DNA of 51,675 bases from Lachnospiraceae bacterium (GTDB taxonomy: Bacteria > Bacillota > Clostridia > Lachnospirales > Lachnospiraceae): assembly GCA_024685005.1 (NCBI GenBank), contig JAIKWF010000111.1, forward strand, positions 1-51,675, read 5' to 3'. Positions 15,363 through 26,899 of the stretch are shown in pieces. Within the stretch, counting starts at the first letter, position 1; the number at the start of each line of letters is the position of its first letter. The position numbers and the translations under genes are program-made. A model generated the notes under the pieces. It saw only the letters and a list, made by a program, of their open reading frames with translations, was not told the origin of the DNA and ran no database searches.

Positions 15363-18017
15363 TTATTCTTCATCCTCATCCTTTACCGATCCTCTGATCA
15401 GTTCTTCTTCGGACTTTCCTTCGTCATCATCATGATCATTGGGATCATCATCCGGATCTGTCTCATCGTATTCCTTTTCCTTCAGATGAGAAGCTGCCTC
15501 ATTGATCACCTGTTCTGCCTGATCAAGATCATCAAATTCAACAGAGCCGTCGGATGGTTTTTGACGAACCTTTGCAACCTTAGCCACTGTTACATTGGGA
15601 TCCAAGTTGATCATCTTAACACCGCTGGTGATTCGTCCCAGTTTGGAAACATCCTCAGCTCTGATCTGAATGATCACACCTTCTGTGGTGATCATCATGA
15701 TCTCATGATCTTCATTCACGCCTTTCACACCGATGACATCGCCGGTCTTTTCGGTGATCTTATAGCACTTCACACCTTTACCGCCACGCTTCTGAAGCTT
15801 GAACTCATTTAAGGATGTTCTCTTTCCGAGACCTTTTTCGGATACGATCAAAAGGGATTCTCCCTGGTGATCAAGCTGCATACCGATGATCTCATCTCCC
15901 GGTGACAGATTCATACCGATCACACCCATGGAAGCACGTCCCGTTCTTCTGACATCTGTCTCCTTAAAGCGGATACACATTCCGTATTTCGTTACCAGGA
16001 AGATCTCTGTTTTTTCATCTGTCAGTTTTACTTCGATCAGTTCATCATCATCCCGAAGGTTAATGGCGATCAATCCTGTTTTTCTGATATTATCAAAATC
16101 GGAGATTGCAGTCTTTTTTGCAATACCGGATTTTGTGATCATGAAAAGATTCTTGCCTTCCTGCATATCTTCCGGCGGAATGGGAATTACGGCATTTACT
16201 TTTTCTCCCGGCTGCAGTTGCAGAAGATTGATGATTGCCGTTCCTCTTGCGGTTCTTCCGGCTTCAGGAATCTCATATGCCTTCAGCCTGTATACCCTTC
16301 CGAAGTTCGTAAAGAACATGATATAGAAATGGGTATGCATCATCAAAAGATCTTCAATATAATCGTCTTCGATGGTCTGCATTCCCTTAATTCCCTTACC
16401 GCCTCTGTTTTGGGCATGGAAATTATCCACGGTCATTCGCTTGATATAACCCAAAGAGGTCATGGCAATTACCGTATTCTGTCTGGGAATCATATCTTCC
16501 ATATTGATCTCGGAAGCATCAAATCCGATCTTGGATCTGCGATCATCTCCGAATTTATCGGAAATCTGCAGCATTTCTGTTTTAATAACACCTAAAAGTA
16601 ATTTTTCATCTGCCAAAATTGCCTTCAGCTCGGCAATCTTTTTCACCAGTTCTTCATGCTCTGCCTGCAATTTTTCCCGTTCCAAACCGGTAAGAGCACG
16701 CAGTCTCATATCAACAATGGCCTGGGCCTGGGCTTCGGAGAACTCAAACCGGTTGATCAGGCCTTCCTTTGCTTCCTGGGTATTGGCACTGGAACGGATG
16801 ATTTTGATCACTTCATCAATAAAATCAAGTGCTTTTAACAGACCCTGTAAAATATGATCTCTTTCCTCAGCTTTGTTCAGATCATATTTCGTTCTTCTGG
16901 TCACAACTTCTTCCTGATGCTTCAGATAGTGCTTAAGCATATCAAGAAGATTCAGTACCTTGGGTTCATTATTTACCAAAGCCAGCATGATCACACCAAA
17001 GGTGTCCTGCAGCTGGGTATGTTTATAAAGCTGGTTTAAGATCACATTGGGATTTACATCCTTGCGAAGCTCGATGATCACACGGGTTCCTTCCCTGCTG
17101 GACTCGTCGCGAAGATCCGTGATACCGTCGATCTTCTTCATCTTTACAAGATCAGCGATCTTGATCAGAAGATTCGCTTTATTTACCATATAAGGAAGCT
17201 CGGTTGCAATGATCCTGCTTTTCCCGTTGGGAAGAGTCTCAATATTGGTGACTGCCCTTACTTTGATCTTACCGCGACCGGTTCTGTATGCTTCTTCGCA
17301 TCCTCTTGTTCCAAGGATCGTAGCACCGGTGGGAAAATCGGGAGCCTGTATGATATCGAGAATCTCCTCAATCTGGGTATCCCGCTCTTCTTCTACTCTG
17401 TTATCAATGATCTTAACAACGGCATTTACTACCTCACGAAGATTGTGAGGAGGAATATTGGTTGCCATACCAACTGCAATACCTGTGGTTCCGTTTACCA
17501 AAAGATTGGGATAACGGCTGGGCAGTACAGAGGGTTCTTTTTCTGTTTCATCAAAGTTCGGAACAAAATCTACCGTATCTTTATTGATATCGGCCAAAAG
17601 CTCCATGGAAATCTTGGAAAGTCTGGCCTCGGTGTAACGCATGGCTGCTGCACCGTCTCCGTCTACAGAACCAAAGTTTCCATGACCATCCACAAGGGGA
17701 TAACGGGTAGACCATTCCTGTGCCATATTTACCAAAGCACCATAAATGGAAGAATCTCCGTGAGGATGATATTTACCCATGGTATCGCCGACAATACGGG
17801 CAGATTTACGATGGGGCTTATCCGGACCGTTGTTCAATTCGATCATGGAATATAAAACACGCCTTTGTACGGGCTTTAATCCGTCTCTTACGTCAGGCAG
17901 CGCTCTGGCTGCAATAACGCTCATGGCATAATCTATATAAGAAGATTCCATGGTCTTTTTCAGATCGACATTTTTTATCTTGTCGATCGTTTCTTTGTCA
18001 AAAATGGTATCATCCAT
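15363..18017 (-). CDS. gyrA: DNA gyrase subunit A
   Basis: GyrA forms the A2B2 gyrase that introduces negative supercoils. The 884-residue protein has the catalytic tyrosine in [10 protein letters not shown] (Y128), the QRR region ([10 protein letters not shown]), the winged-helix and tower, and the six-bladed C-terminal DNA-wrapping domain with the GyrA box AQNRGGKG. The last 40 residues are very acidic (Asp/Glu-rich). In the quinolone-resistance region the Ser83 equivalent is present (S89), but the Asp87 equivalent is Gly93. It follows gyrB by 19 bases on the same strand. Confidence 0.98.
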   Translation of the reverse strand: MDDTIFDKETIDKIKNVDLKKTMESSYIDYAMSVIAARALPDVRDGLKPVQRRVLYSMIELNNGPDKPHRKSARIVGDTMGKYHPHGDSSIYGALVNMAQEWSTRYPLVDGHGNFGSVDGDGAAAMRYTEARLSKISMELLADINKDTVDFVPNFDETEKEPSVLPSRYPNLLVNGTTGIAVGMATNIPPHNLREVVNAVVKIIDNRVEEERDTQIEEILDIIQAPDFPTGATILGTRGCEEAYRTGRGKIKVRAVTNIETLPNGKSRIIATELPYMVNKANLLIKIADLVKMKKIDGITDLRDESSREGTRVIIELRKDVNPNVILNQLYKHTQLQDTFGVIMLALVNNEPKVLNLLDMLKHYLKHQEEVVTRRTKYDLNKAEERDHILQGLLKALDFIDEVIKIIRSSANTQEAKEGLINRFEFSEAQAQAIVDMRLRALTGLEREKLQAEHEELVKKIAELKAILADEKLLLGVIKTEMLQISDKFGDDRRSKIGFDASEINMEDMIPRQNTVIAMTSLGYIKRMTVDNFHAQNRGGKGIKGMQTIEDDYIEDLLMMHTHFYIMFFTNFGRVYRLKAYEIPEAGRTARGTAIINLLQLQPGEKVNAVIPIPPEDMQEGKNLFMITKSGIAKKTAISDFDNIRKTGLIAINLRDDDELIEVKLTDEKTEIFLVTKYGMCIRFKETDVRRTGRASMGVIGMNLSPGDEIIGMQLDHQGESLLIVSEKGLGKRTSLNEFKLQKRGGKGVKCYKITEKTGDVIGVKGVNEDHEIMMITTEGVIIQIRAEDVSKLGRITSGVKMINLDPNVTVAKVAKVRQKPSDGSVEFDDLDQAEQVINEAASHLKEKEYDETDPDDDPNDHDDDEGKSEEELIRGSVKDEDEE

Positions 18018-18036
18018 TATTTCGTCTCCTTACAAA

Positions 18037-20031
<1,995 letters not shown>

Positions 20032-20042
20032 TTAATTTAATT

Positions 20043-21152
20043 TTATAAATTATTAATCTGTTCTGTTTTTCCTTTGCTTACCCGGTAAATACGATCCATC
20101 TTCACTCTTTGTCTTACAAACTCATCGAGTCCAGTACATGTGATGATAGTCTGTATATTACCGATCCTTGATAAAAGATCATTTTGTCTCCCGGTATCAA
20201 GCTCTGATAAAACATCATCCAAAAGCAATACGGGATAATGATTTTTAACCTGTCTGATCATTTCAATCTCGGACAACTTAAGAGAAAGTGCTGCAGTTCT
20301 CTGTTGTCCCTGGGAACCGTATTTGCGGATATCGATTCCGTTTACCTGAAAGATCAAGTCATCTTTGTGAGGACCAACACCGGTGGTTTTATATTTCAGA
20401 TCCCTCTCGTGACTTAACATCATATTATTCTCATAATCATCTACAGTAGTATTTGGTTCATATACAACTTCAATCTCTTCTTTTCCACCGGAAAGATCAA
20501 AGTGAATCTGTTTTATTATAGAATTTAAATTATGATTAAATTTTATACGTCTTTCTATGATCTTTGAACCATAAGTAATGAGCTGATGGTTCCATACATC
20601 CAAAACATTCTTCATTTCCTCTTTCATGGAAGGATCTGAAGAAAAGGCCATATTTTTTAACAGTGAATTTCGCTGATTAACAATCTTATTATATTGACTC
20701 AGATTATGAAGATAAGAAGGATCGATCTGACAAAGCTCCATATCTATAAATCTTCTTCTTTCAACGGGACCGTTTTTGATAATGGAAAGATCCTCAGGCG
20801 AAAAAAATACAACATTACATATTCCCAAAAGCTGGGAACTTTTCTTGATCACCCTGCTGTTAACGGCTATCCCTTTTGATTTGTTTTTGCGAAGATGCAT
20901 ATCGATCTGATATGGCATTCCTTCTTTATTCCAGACTGATCTGATATGAGATTCTTCTTTTGAAAATAGAATGACATCCTTATCTTTGCTGCCTCGATGT
21001 GACTTTGTTGTAGCAGACAAATAGATTGCTTCGAGAATATTTGTTTTTCCCTGCGCGTTGTCACCGTATAAAATATTGATCCCGGGAGAAAACTCTATAT
21101 CACAGGATTCATAATTTCTAAAAGATTCCAGTTTTAACGATTGAATGATCAC
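20043..21152 (-). CDS. recF: DNA replication and repair protein RecF
   Basis: RecF is an SMC-like ATPase that helps load RecA at gaps. The 369-residue protein has Walker A (LYGDNAQGKTNILEAI), the ABC signature region (KYGSQGQQRTAALSLKL) and Walker B (PVLLLDDVLSELD). The start is a GTG (M-I-I-Q reading) with only a weak upstream AAAGAG, but SLKLESFRNY is the normal RecF N terminus, so the start is right. It follows the S4-domain gene by 17 bases. Confidence 0.97.
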   Translation of the reverse strand: MIIQSLKLESFRNYESCDIEFSPGINILYGDNAQGKTNILEAIYLSATTKSHRGSKDKDVILFSKEESHIRSVWNKEGMPYQIDMHLRKNKSKGIAVNSRVIKKSSQLLGICNVVFFSPEDLSIIKNGPVERRRFIDMELCQIDPSYLHNLSQYNKIVNQRNSLLKNMAFSSDPSMKEEMKNVLDVWNHQLITYGSKIIERRIKFNHNLNSIIKQIHFDLSGGKEEIEVVYEPNTTVDDYENNMMLSHERDLKYKTTGVGPHKDDLIFQVNGIDIRKYGSQGQQRTAALSLKLSEIEMIRQVKNHYPVLLLDDVLSELDTGRQNDLLSRIGNIQTIITCTGLDEFVRQRVKMDRIYRVSKGKTEQINNL

Positions 21153-21169
21153 AATTATTAATTCACTCT

Positions 21170-21379
21170 TTAATTTTTAATTATACAGGTAACATCTTCA
21201 TACCGAAAGGTATCTCCGGCATAAAGCTTTTTTCCCCTTTGGGTACAGATCTCTTCATTGACAAAAACCAAACCGTCATTAATGGCAAACTTGGCATCAA
21301 TTCCACTGTCAACCAGTCCTGCAAGCTTCATAGCCTGTCCAAGTTTAATATACTCATCTTTAATGGTGATACTTTTCAA
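21170..21379 (-). CDS. yaaA: S4-domain RNA-binding protein YaaA (RlbA-like)
   Basis: This 69-residue S4 domain protein lies between dnaN and recF in nearly all Firmicutes and is linked to ribosome assembly. The S4 pattern is visible: IKLGQAMKLAGLVDSGIDAK followed by NEEICTQRGKKLYAGD. The start codon is TTG at 21379, preceded by AGAGGAAA at a normal distance. No ATG in the correct place is available. Confidence 0.9.
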   Translation of the reverse strand: MKSITIKDEYIKLGQAMKLAGLVDSGIDAKFAINDGLVFVNEEICTQRGKKLYAGDTFRYEDVTCIIKN

Positions 21380-21426
21380 TATGATTTCCTCTTAAATTAT
21401 ATAATTATTAATTTTAAATTTAATTA

Positions 21427-22533
21427 TTAAGGCTGTACAAAGTTCACCGGTAAAATCAGATACAGATAATGACTATCATCATCTCTGATAATACAAGGTG
21501 CTTTACTGTTTACCATATAAATGGAAATGGTCTCATCATCGATCACTTTCAAAGCATCGATCAAAAACTTCGGATTGAAACCGATCATCAGATCCTGACC
21601 TTCTTTTTTAATATCCACATCTTCATTCATGCTGCCGATGGTGGAATTGATCCGAAGCTCCAGCTTATCATCTTTGATATTAATGATGATGGGTTTTTTA
21701 TCTCCTTCTTTTACAAGAAGGGTTGCTCTGTCAATACAATTCAAAAACTCTCTCTTGCTGATGGTAACTTTTGTCTCATAATCCAGAGAGATCATCTGAT
21801 CCACATTGAAATACTGACCCTCGATCAGTCTTGATACAACCGTGGTCTGGTCAAATTCAAAAATGATATGCTTATCTCCGAAGAAAATATTTACATCTTT
21901 ATCCGCATCACCGCTTAAAATCTTATTGATCTCATTTAAGGTTTTACCGGGAACAATGACTTTAATTGGATCATAGTGATTGCGAAGATCCGTATTTCTG
22001 ATGGAAATACGATGTCCGTCCAAAGATACGATCTTTAACATATCATCATTGATCTCAAAAAGTTCTCCGCCCATGATCTTATTGCTGTCATTTTCGGAAA
22101 TTGAAAAGATGGTCTGTCTGATAACTTCTTTCAAAGTAAACTGTGAAATCACCATTTCATTGCTTTTTTCAACTTCAGGAAGATAAGTAAAATCTTCTCC
22201 GTCTTTTCCGACGATGTTGATATGTGCTTTTCCGCAGCTGATAAAGGTATTCAGACTTTCGTCTGTTTCAATACTGATCTCTTCTTCTGTCATCTTACGA
22301 CAGATATCTAAAAACATTTTTGCATCAAGTGCAATGGTACCTGCTTCTTCAATGGTACCTTCCACAATTGTTTCAATTCCAAGATCCGTATCATTGGCGG
22401 TTAATGTTATCACATCATCTTTTGCAGTGATCATGATACATTGAAGAATTGGCATAGTAGTATGAGAAGGAACTGCTTTTGATACGATCTGCAGACCATT
22501 TAAAAGATTTGATTTTAAAAATGTCAATTTCAT
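21427..22533 (-). CDS. dnaN: DNA polymerase III beta sliding clamp
   Basis: The clamp encircles DNA and tethers polymerase III, DnaE and many other proteins. The 368 residues show the three-fold repeated clamp fold. The N terminus is MKLTFLKSNLLNGLQIVSKA, the internal region ELFEINDDMLKIVSLDGHRI, and the C terminus YLYLILPVN, where the last strand lines the peptide-binding pocket. Length and sequence are typical. It lies 309 bases downstream of dnaA. Confidence 0.98.
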   Translation of the reverse strand: MKLTFLKSNLLNGLQIVSKAVPSHTTMPILQCIMITAKDDVITLTANDTDLGIETIVEGTIEEAGTIALDAKMFLDICRKMTEEEISIETDESLNTFISCGKAHINIVGKDGEDFTYLPEVEKSNEMVISQFTLKEVIRQTIFSISENDSNKIMGGELFEINDDMLKIVSLDGHRISIRNTDLRNHYDPIKVIVPGKTLNEINKILSGDADKDVNIFFGDKHIIFEFDQTTVVSRLIEGQYFNVDQMISLDYETKVTISKREFLNCIDRATLLVKEGDKKPIIINIKDDKLELRINSTIGSMNEDVDIKKEGQDLMIGFNPKFLIDALKVIDDETISIYMVNSKAPCIIRDDDSHYLYLILPVNFVQP

Positions 22534-22842
22534 TGCTTTTGTGTTCTCCTTTTCAAACCAGCCGGCTTAGGCCGCTCATACATACTTAAATATAAACAAA
22601 TTAATATTATTCTTAGTAATAGTTGTGGATTTGTTGAAAACCCATTCTATTATACTATTTATCGGGAAAAAAGAAAATGAAAACATGTTGATTCTATTGT
22701 TAAAATTGTATGAATCTTTGCGCAGTTTTCAACATCGCTTTTTTCATAAAAAACAGCTCTCTTTTTTTATCAACACTCTTCTAACATCTTTTACACACAA
22801 TATGAACAATTCAATGTGTAAAATTTTATGCTTTTAAAATGA
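22534..22842. other. dnaA-dnaN intergenic region with DnaA-box-like sites
   Basis: This 309-base AT-rich gap has several near matches to the DnaA box TTATCCACA: TTATCAACA (22767-22775, one mismatch) and TGTGGATTT (22624-22632, two mismatches), plus TTTTCAACA near 22725. An inverted repeat lies beside the dnaA stop. In Bacillus a second DnaA-box cluster is found in the same gap and forms a bipartite origin. It may also hold the dnaN promoter. I see no gene. Confidence 0.5.
22789..22823. repeat. Inverted repeat TTTTACACA / TGTGTAAAA downstream of dnaA
   Basis: A perfect 9-bp inverted repeat with a 17-base spacer lies 20 bases past the dnaA stop. On the minus strand it reads TTTTACACA then TGTGTAAAA, so it could end the dnaA transcript. 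Because each arm also resembles a DnaA box (TTATCCACA-type), it could equally be a pair of DnaA sites. Confidence 0.5.
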
Positions 22843-24207
22843 TCATGAAATGGAAGCGTTGATTTTTTTTCTGATGGTATCAATGCTGACAGCAAGATCG
22901 TTGCTTTCTTCCGTCATCTTTTCAAGCTTCTGAATTCCGTGCATAACGGTGGAATGATCTCTACCGCCCACATACTGGCCGATATTATCATAAGGAAGAC
23001 TTAAATATTCCCTGCAAAGGATCATAAATACCTGTCTGGGAAGGACAACTTCCGAGTTTCTCTTAGAGGAAGTGATATCTTCTCTTGATACATTAAAATG
23101 TTCTGTTACAACATTAAAGATCAGTTCCGGTGTAACGGGCTTCGGCGTGGAAGGCTTGATGATATCCCGAAGATCTGTTTCCGCAGATTCTAAAGTGATC
23201 CCTTTTCCGGGACGAAGCCTTGCACCTGCGATCACTTTTTTCAGGGCTCCTTCCAGCTCTCTGATGTTGGAATTGATATTTGTGGCAATATATTGCAAAA
23301 TCTCATCATCGATATGCGTGCCCATCATTTCCAGGTTTTTCTGTAAAATAGCCATTCTGGTTTCGTAATCCGGGGGCTGGATATCTGCGATCATGCCCCA
23401 TTCGAAACGGGAACGGAATCTTTCATCCAAAGTCGTAAATTCTTTGGGCGGTTTATCAGAGGTAAGAACGATCTGTTTTCCTTCATTATGAAGGGTATTG
23501 AAAGTGTGAAAAAATTCCTCCTGGGTTGATTCTTTACCTATTATAAATTGTACATCGTCCAAAAGAAGCAAATCAATGTTTCTGTATTTTTCACGAAGAT
23601 TACTCATGGATGCTGCATTACCGGAACGAATGGATTCGATCAGTTCGTTGGTAAAAATCTCGGAAGTAACATATAAAACCTTCATCTGGGGATTTTTTTC
23701 CAATATAAAGTGACCGATGGAATGCATCAGATGGGTTTTGCCAAGACCTGCGCCTCCATATATAAAAAGAGGATTGTAAACACTTCCCAGATCGGATTCC
23801 GCAACGGCCAGAGCCACGGAATGGGCAAATTTATTGTTGTTGCCTACTACAAAGGTCTGAAAATTATACTTCGGATTCAGGTTTGCCCTTTCAAGATTTG
23901 CATTGTAAAGATGGTCCTGCTGTACCTGATTCTGGGTATTTGTGACTTCTTTTTCCAATAAAAAAGAAACAGTATAGTTATGCTCCATTTTTTCGGAAAC
24001 CGCTACCTGAAAATATGCCGTATATTTTTTGGAAATATATTCTTTCACGTGAACCTGATCGGAGGGAATGATGATCCTGACGTTGTCACCCTGAATATCA
24101 TAAAACTTCAGAGGTTCTATCCAGGTATTGAAAGAAACGGGAGAAAGATCGTATTCTTCCATAATAAAGTGTTTTATTTCATTCCATTTTTCTTCGATCA
24201 GGTGCAT
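22843..24207 (-). CDS. dnaA: Chromosomal replication initiator protein DnaA
   Basis: DnaA melts oriC as an ATP-bound helical oligomer. The 454 residues show all domains: N-terminal interaction domain (about 1-85), short linker, AAA+ domain with Walker A (GGAGLGKTHLMHSIG), Walker B (LLLLDDVQFI) and arginine-finger region, and the C-terminal DNA-binding domain with the DnaA signature VGGRDHSTVMHGI. AGAGG precedes the ATG at a normal distance. It is transcribed away from the origin at 24208-24714. Confidence 0.98.
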   Translation of the reverse strand: MHLIEEKWNEIKHFIMEEYDLSPVSFNTWIEPLKFYDIQGDNVRIIIPSDQVHVKEYISKKYTAYFQVAVSEKMEHNYTVSFLLEKEVTNTQNQVQQDHLYNANLERANLNPKYNFQTFVVGNNNKFAHSVALAVAESDLGSVYNPLFIYGGAGLGKTHLMHSIGHFILEKNPQMKVLYVTSEIFTNELIESIRSGNAASMSNLREKYRNIDLLLLDDVQFIIGKESTQEEFFHTFNTLHNEGKQIVLTSDKPPKEFTTLDERFRSRFEWGMIADIQPPDYETRMAILQKNLEMMGTHIDDEILQYIATNINSNIRELEGALKKVIAGARLRPGKGITLESAETDLRDIIKPSTPKPVTPELIFNVVTEHFNVSREDITSSKRNSEVVLPRQVFMILCREYLSLPYDNIGQYVGGRDHSTVMHGIQKLEKMTEESNDLAVSIDTIRKKINASIS

Positions 24208-24714
24208 GATATAACCTCTTTTTGCTGAATTTTATAGGATCGGCTATTATCCGATAATCAAAGTAGATTATAGAATAAAATGAGAAAAAATTCAAACCGG
24301 AGGGGTGTGAAGAGTCGTAATTCGTATTATGTTAATAAAAATGACCTGTGTTGATAAATAAAGGATGAGTTTTCCACAAACAGAAAACAAAAAACAAGCA
24401 AAATAAGGGTTTATTTTTTAAAATATGAGGAAAAATAAAAAAGTTTTCAACAATTTTTCCACATATTGTTTATAAATTTATGTTAATTATGAAAATGCAG
24501 CAGGGGATATAATTCTTCAAGATGTAGTTTTAAAAATTATCAAAACAACAAAATGTAGAAAGATATTTTTTTGCTTTTTTTTCAGTACAAAACAGAAAAT
24601 CAAAAATATGGAAAAGTGCCGTAAAATTCGGATTTTAAGGCTTGACGAAAGAGGAATCTTTCCTATATAATTGTAACGATTATTTTCGGGCTTACCGTAA
24701 GGAGGTGTAAAAAT
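24208..24714. other. oriC (replication origin) upstream of dnaA
   Basis: This 507-base gap between divergent dnaA and rpmH is the strand-switch point of the region and is very AT-rich. Near-consensus DnaA boxes include TGTTGATAA (24349-24357), TTTTCCACA (24370-24378) and TTTTCCACA again (24455-24463), with a weaker TTTTCAACA (24444-24452). The TTTTCCACA at 24455 is followed by a very AT-rich tract (24464-24500), a candidate unwinding element. Gene order and strand reversal agree with a bidirectional origin. No other genes are present. Confidence 0.88.
24642..24671 (+). promoter_or_regulatory. Sigma-A-type promoter of rpmH
   Basis: TTGACG at 24642-24647 and TATAAT at 24666-24671 are 18 bases apart. 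The ribosome site GGAGG follows about 30 bases on, and the rpmH ATG is at 24715. It is the only strong promoter seen on the plus side of oriC. Confidence 0.8.
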
Positions 24715-24849
24715 ATGAAGATGACATTTCAGCCTAAGAAAAGGCAGCGTTCCAAAGTACATGGTTTTCGTGCAAGAATGAGCAGTGCAGGCGGACGTAA
24801 AGTACTTCGCGCAAGAAGAGCTAAAGGAAGAAAGAAACTGACAGCTTAA
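24715..24849 (+). CDS. rpmH: 50S ribosomal protein L34
   Basis: This 44-residue, strongly basic protein begins [20 protein letters not shown] and contains the L34 signature [21 protein letters not shown]34 lies in the large subunit 23S rRNA core. GGAGGTG precedes the ATG by 8 bases. The position as first gene after oriC, followed by rnpA, is conserved across bacteria. Confidence 0.98.
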   Translation: MKMTFQPKKRQRSKVHGFRARMSSAGGRKVLRARRAKGRKKLTA

Positions 24850-24867
24850 TAGCTACAGAAGATGTTT

Positions 24868-24893
24868 AGGCCGCAGTAGATTGTGGCCTTTTA
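24868..24893 (+). terminator. Hairpin between rpmH and rnpA (attenuator-like)
   Basis: AGGCCGCA (24868-24875), a 6-base loop and TGTGGCCT (24882-24889) form an 8-bp stem that includes G-T pairs, followed by TTTTA. It has the form of a weak intrinsic terminator, which would reduce expression of rnpA relative to the abundant L34. Confidence 0.65.
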
Positions 24894-24920
24894 CATTTAT
24901 GTAAAAGAATTCGGTTAGTA

Positions 24921-25268
24921 ATGATGAAATTTACAGAATCACTGAGAAAAAACCGGGATTTTCAAACCGTATATAAAAACGGAAGATCGAAGGCAAATAA
25001 ACTATTTATTATGTATGTCCTTGAAAATGATCAGCCTGTCAATCGTCTTGGTATCTCAGTCAGTAAAAAAGTAGGGAACAGTGTGGTTCGCCACCGCATA
25101 AAAAGATTGGCCCTGGAAGCTTACAGACTACATGAGGATATGTTTAATAGTGGTTTAAACATAGTAGTCATTGCCCGTCCTGCGGCGAAGGACGCTGCTT
25201 ATCAAGAAGTGGTTTCGGCAATTTTGCACCTCGCATCAATACATAAGATTAAAAATAACTTACCTTAA
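24921..25268 (+). CDS. rnpA: Ribonuclease P protein component
   Basis: This small basic protein assists RNase P RNA in cutting tRNA 5' leaders. The 115-residue sequence shows the RnpA pattern: [20 protein letters not shown] at the start and the RNR signature in [16 protein letters not shown]. The second Met (24924) is an equally possible start. It sits between rpmH and yidD, with 4 bases to yidD. Confidence 0.95.
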   Translation: MMKFTESLRKNRDFQTVYKNGRSKANKLFIMYVLENDQPVNRLGISVSKKVGNSVVRHRIKRLALEAYRLHEDMFNSGLNIVVIARPAAKDAAYQEVVSAILHLASIHKIKNNLP

Positions 25269-25272
25269 TAAT

Positions 25273-25482
25273 ATGAAGAAGTTCATGATCAGGGGAATTA
25301 AATTGTATCAGACCTATATTTCTCCCATGAAAACCACCAAATGTCCTTATTTTCCCTCCTGTTCCAATTACGGGATTGAGGCCATTGAAAAACATGGTGT
25401 TTTGAAGGGAGGAATTCTTGCGTTTTGGAGGATTCTGAGATGTAATCCTTTTTCAAAGGGAGGATATGATCCTGTTCCTTAA
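25273..25482 (+). CDS. yidD: Membrane protein insertion efficiency factor YidD
   Basis: This 69-residue protein has the YidD hallmark pattern: [20 protein letters not shown], then [12 protein letters not shown] and a Gly-Gly-Tyr-Asp-Pro end. It associates with the inner membrane and helps YidC-mediated insertion. The ATG at 25273 is 4 bases after the rnpA stop. I prefer it over upstream in-frame codons because [13 protein letters not shown] is the expected N terminus, although the ribosome site is weak, suggesting coupling to rnpA. Confidence 0.93.
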   Translation: MKKFMIRGIKLYQTYISPMKTTKCPYFPSCSNYGIEAIEKHGVLKGGILAFWRILRCNPFSKGGYDPVP

Positions 25483-25508
25483 ATAAGGTAAGTGTCGGAG
25501 GATTTTAT

Positions 25509-26876
25509 ATGGGTATCTTGCTTACCAAAAATTCCGGCGTGATCATCGGTCCCATTTCCACAGTGCTGGGATATATCATGACCGGGATTTTTACGGTGCT
25601 TGATAAGATCGGAATACCGAATATCGGTCTTTCCATCATTATTTTCACCATTGTTATTTATCTTTGTTTGATGCCGCTTACCATCAAACAGCAAAAGTTT
25701 TCCAAATTGTCTGCAAAGATGAATCCTGAGCTGCAGGCGATCCAGAAAAAGTACAAAGATAAAAAAGATCAGGATTCCATGATGCGGATGAATGAAGAAA
25801 CAAAGGCCGTTTACAGAAAATACGGTGTTTCTCCTTCCGGAAGCTGTGTGCAGCTTTTGATCCAGCTTCCCATTATGTGGGCTCTTTACAGAGTAATCTA
25901 CAATTTTCCCGCATATGTACCCGCCATCAAATCAGTATTTTCTTCTGTAGTTGAGCAGCTTGCAACAAGTGAAAACAGTGCAAAAGCCACAGAGCTTTTA
26001 CAAAAATTCACCAATGCAAATATGTATCAGAAGCAGTTTTCCAATGAAGCATTTACTGTTGGCAGTGAGTATATGAAAAATACTTTCATCGATGTACTCA
26101 ACAAAGCATCTTCTGCTGACTGGGCTTCTTTAAAAAGTGCTTTCCCTGCAATGGAATCAACCATTACGGAGACAGTAAGTAATCTGGAACGTTACAACAG
26201 CTTTTTGGGAATGAATATTGCCAATTCTCCTACCTATGTGATCAAGGATTCTTTCCATACCGGTCACTATGGGCTTTTGATCGGCGCTTTGCTGATCCCG
26301 GTTTTGGCAGCTCTGACCCAGTTTATCAGCGTAAAGCTTATGCCCCAGGCTGCAGCCCAGGGTGGAAATGAGCAGGCTGATGCAATGGCAGCCAGCATGA
26401 AATCCATGAATATGATGATGCCCCTGATGAGTGCATTTTTCTGTCTTACCCTTCCCATCGGTCTTGGTATTTACTGGATCGCCGGTGCGGTAGTCAGAAG
26501 TGTTCAGCAGATCGCCATCAACAGACATATCGATACCATCGATTTTGATGCAATGATCGCTGCCAATGAAGAAAAGGAAAAATTAAGAAGAGAAGCGGAA
26601 AAGAAGAAAGACAAAAACAGGATTTCCGCATCTACCGTAAATTCTTCCGCAAAGTATAAAGCGAAAAGTTATGCTTCCGATCTGAGTGAGAGCGAAAGAG
26701 AAAAGCTTGTGGAAGAGGCAAAAAGTAAAACTCCCAAGCCGGGAAGCATGGCCGAAAAAGTAAATATGGTAAAAGCTTACAATGAAGGCCACGGTATTGC
26801 TGTGGATGAAGAAGATACCGCGGAAGAGACGGATAGCAAAGATAAGAAGAATCAGTCTCGTAAAAAGAACAAGTGA
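25509..26876 (+). CDS. yidC: YidC/Oxa1 membrane protein insertase
   Basis: YidC inserts and folds membrane proteins alone or with SecYEG. The core is recognisable: IVIYLCLMPLTIKQQKFSKL, the ELQAIQKKYKDKKDQDSMMR cytoplasmic hairpin, SGSCVQLLIQLPIMWALYRV, and the final helices around IGLGIYWIAGAVVRSVQQI. At 455 residues it has a large extracytoplasmic insert (about 140-240) and a charged Lys/Glu C-terminal tail (about 355-455) likely to bind ribosomes. No lipobox is evident at the N terminus. Confidence 0.95.
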   Translation: MGILLTKNSGVIIGPISTVLGYIMTGIFTVLDKIGIPNIGLSIIIFTIVIYLCLMPLTIKQQKFSKLSAKMNPELQAIQKKYKDKKDQDSMMRMNEETKAVYRKYGVSPSGSCVQLLIQLPIMWALYRVIYNFPAYVPAIKSVFSSVVEQLATSENSAKATELLQKFTNANMYQKQFSNEAFTVGSEYMKNTFIDVLNKASSADWASLKSAFPAMESTITETVSNLERYNSFLGMNIANSPTYVIKDSFHTGHYGLLIGALLIPVLAALTQFISVKLMPQAAAQGGNEQADAMAASMKSMNMMMPLMSAFFCLTLPIGLGIYWIAGAVVRSVQQIAINRHIDTIDFDAMIAANEEKEKLRREAEKKKDKNRISASTVNSSAKYKAKSYASDLSESEREKLVEEAKSKTPKPGSMAEKVNMVKAYNEGHGIAVDEEDTAEETDSKDKKNQSRKKNK

Positions 26877-26899
26877 GAAGGTAAGGTAGGAGGATGATT

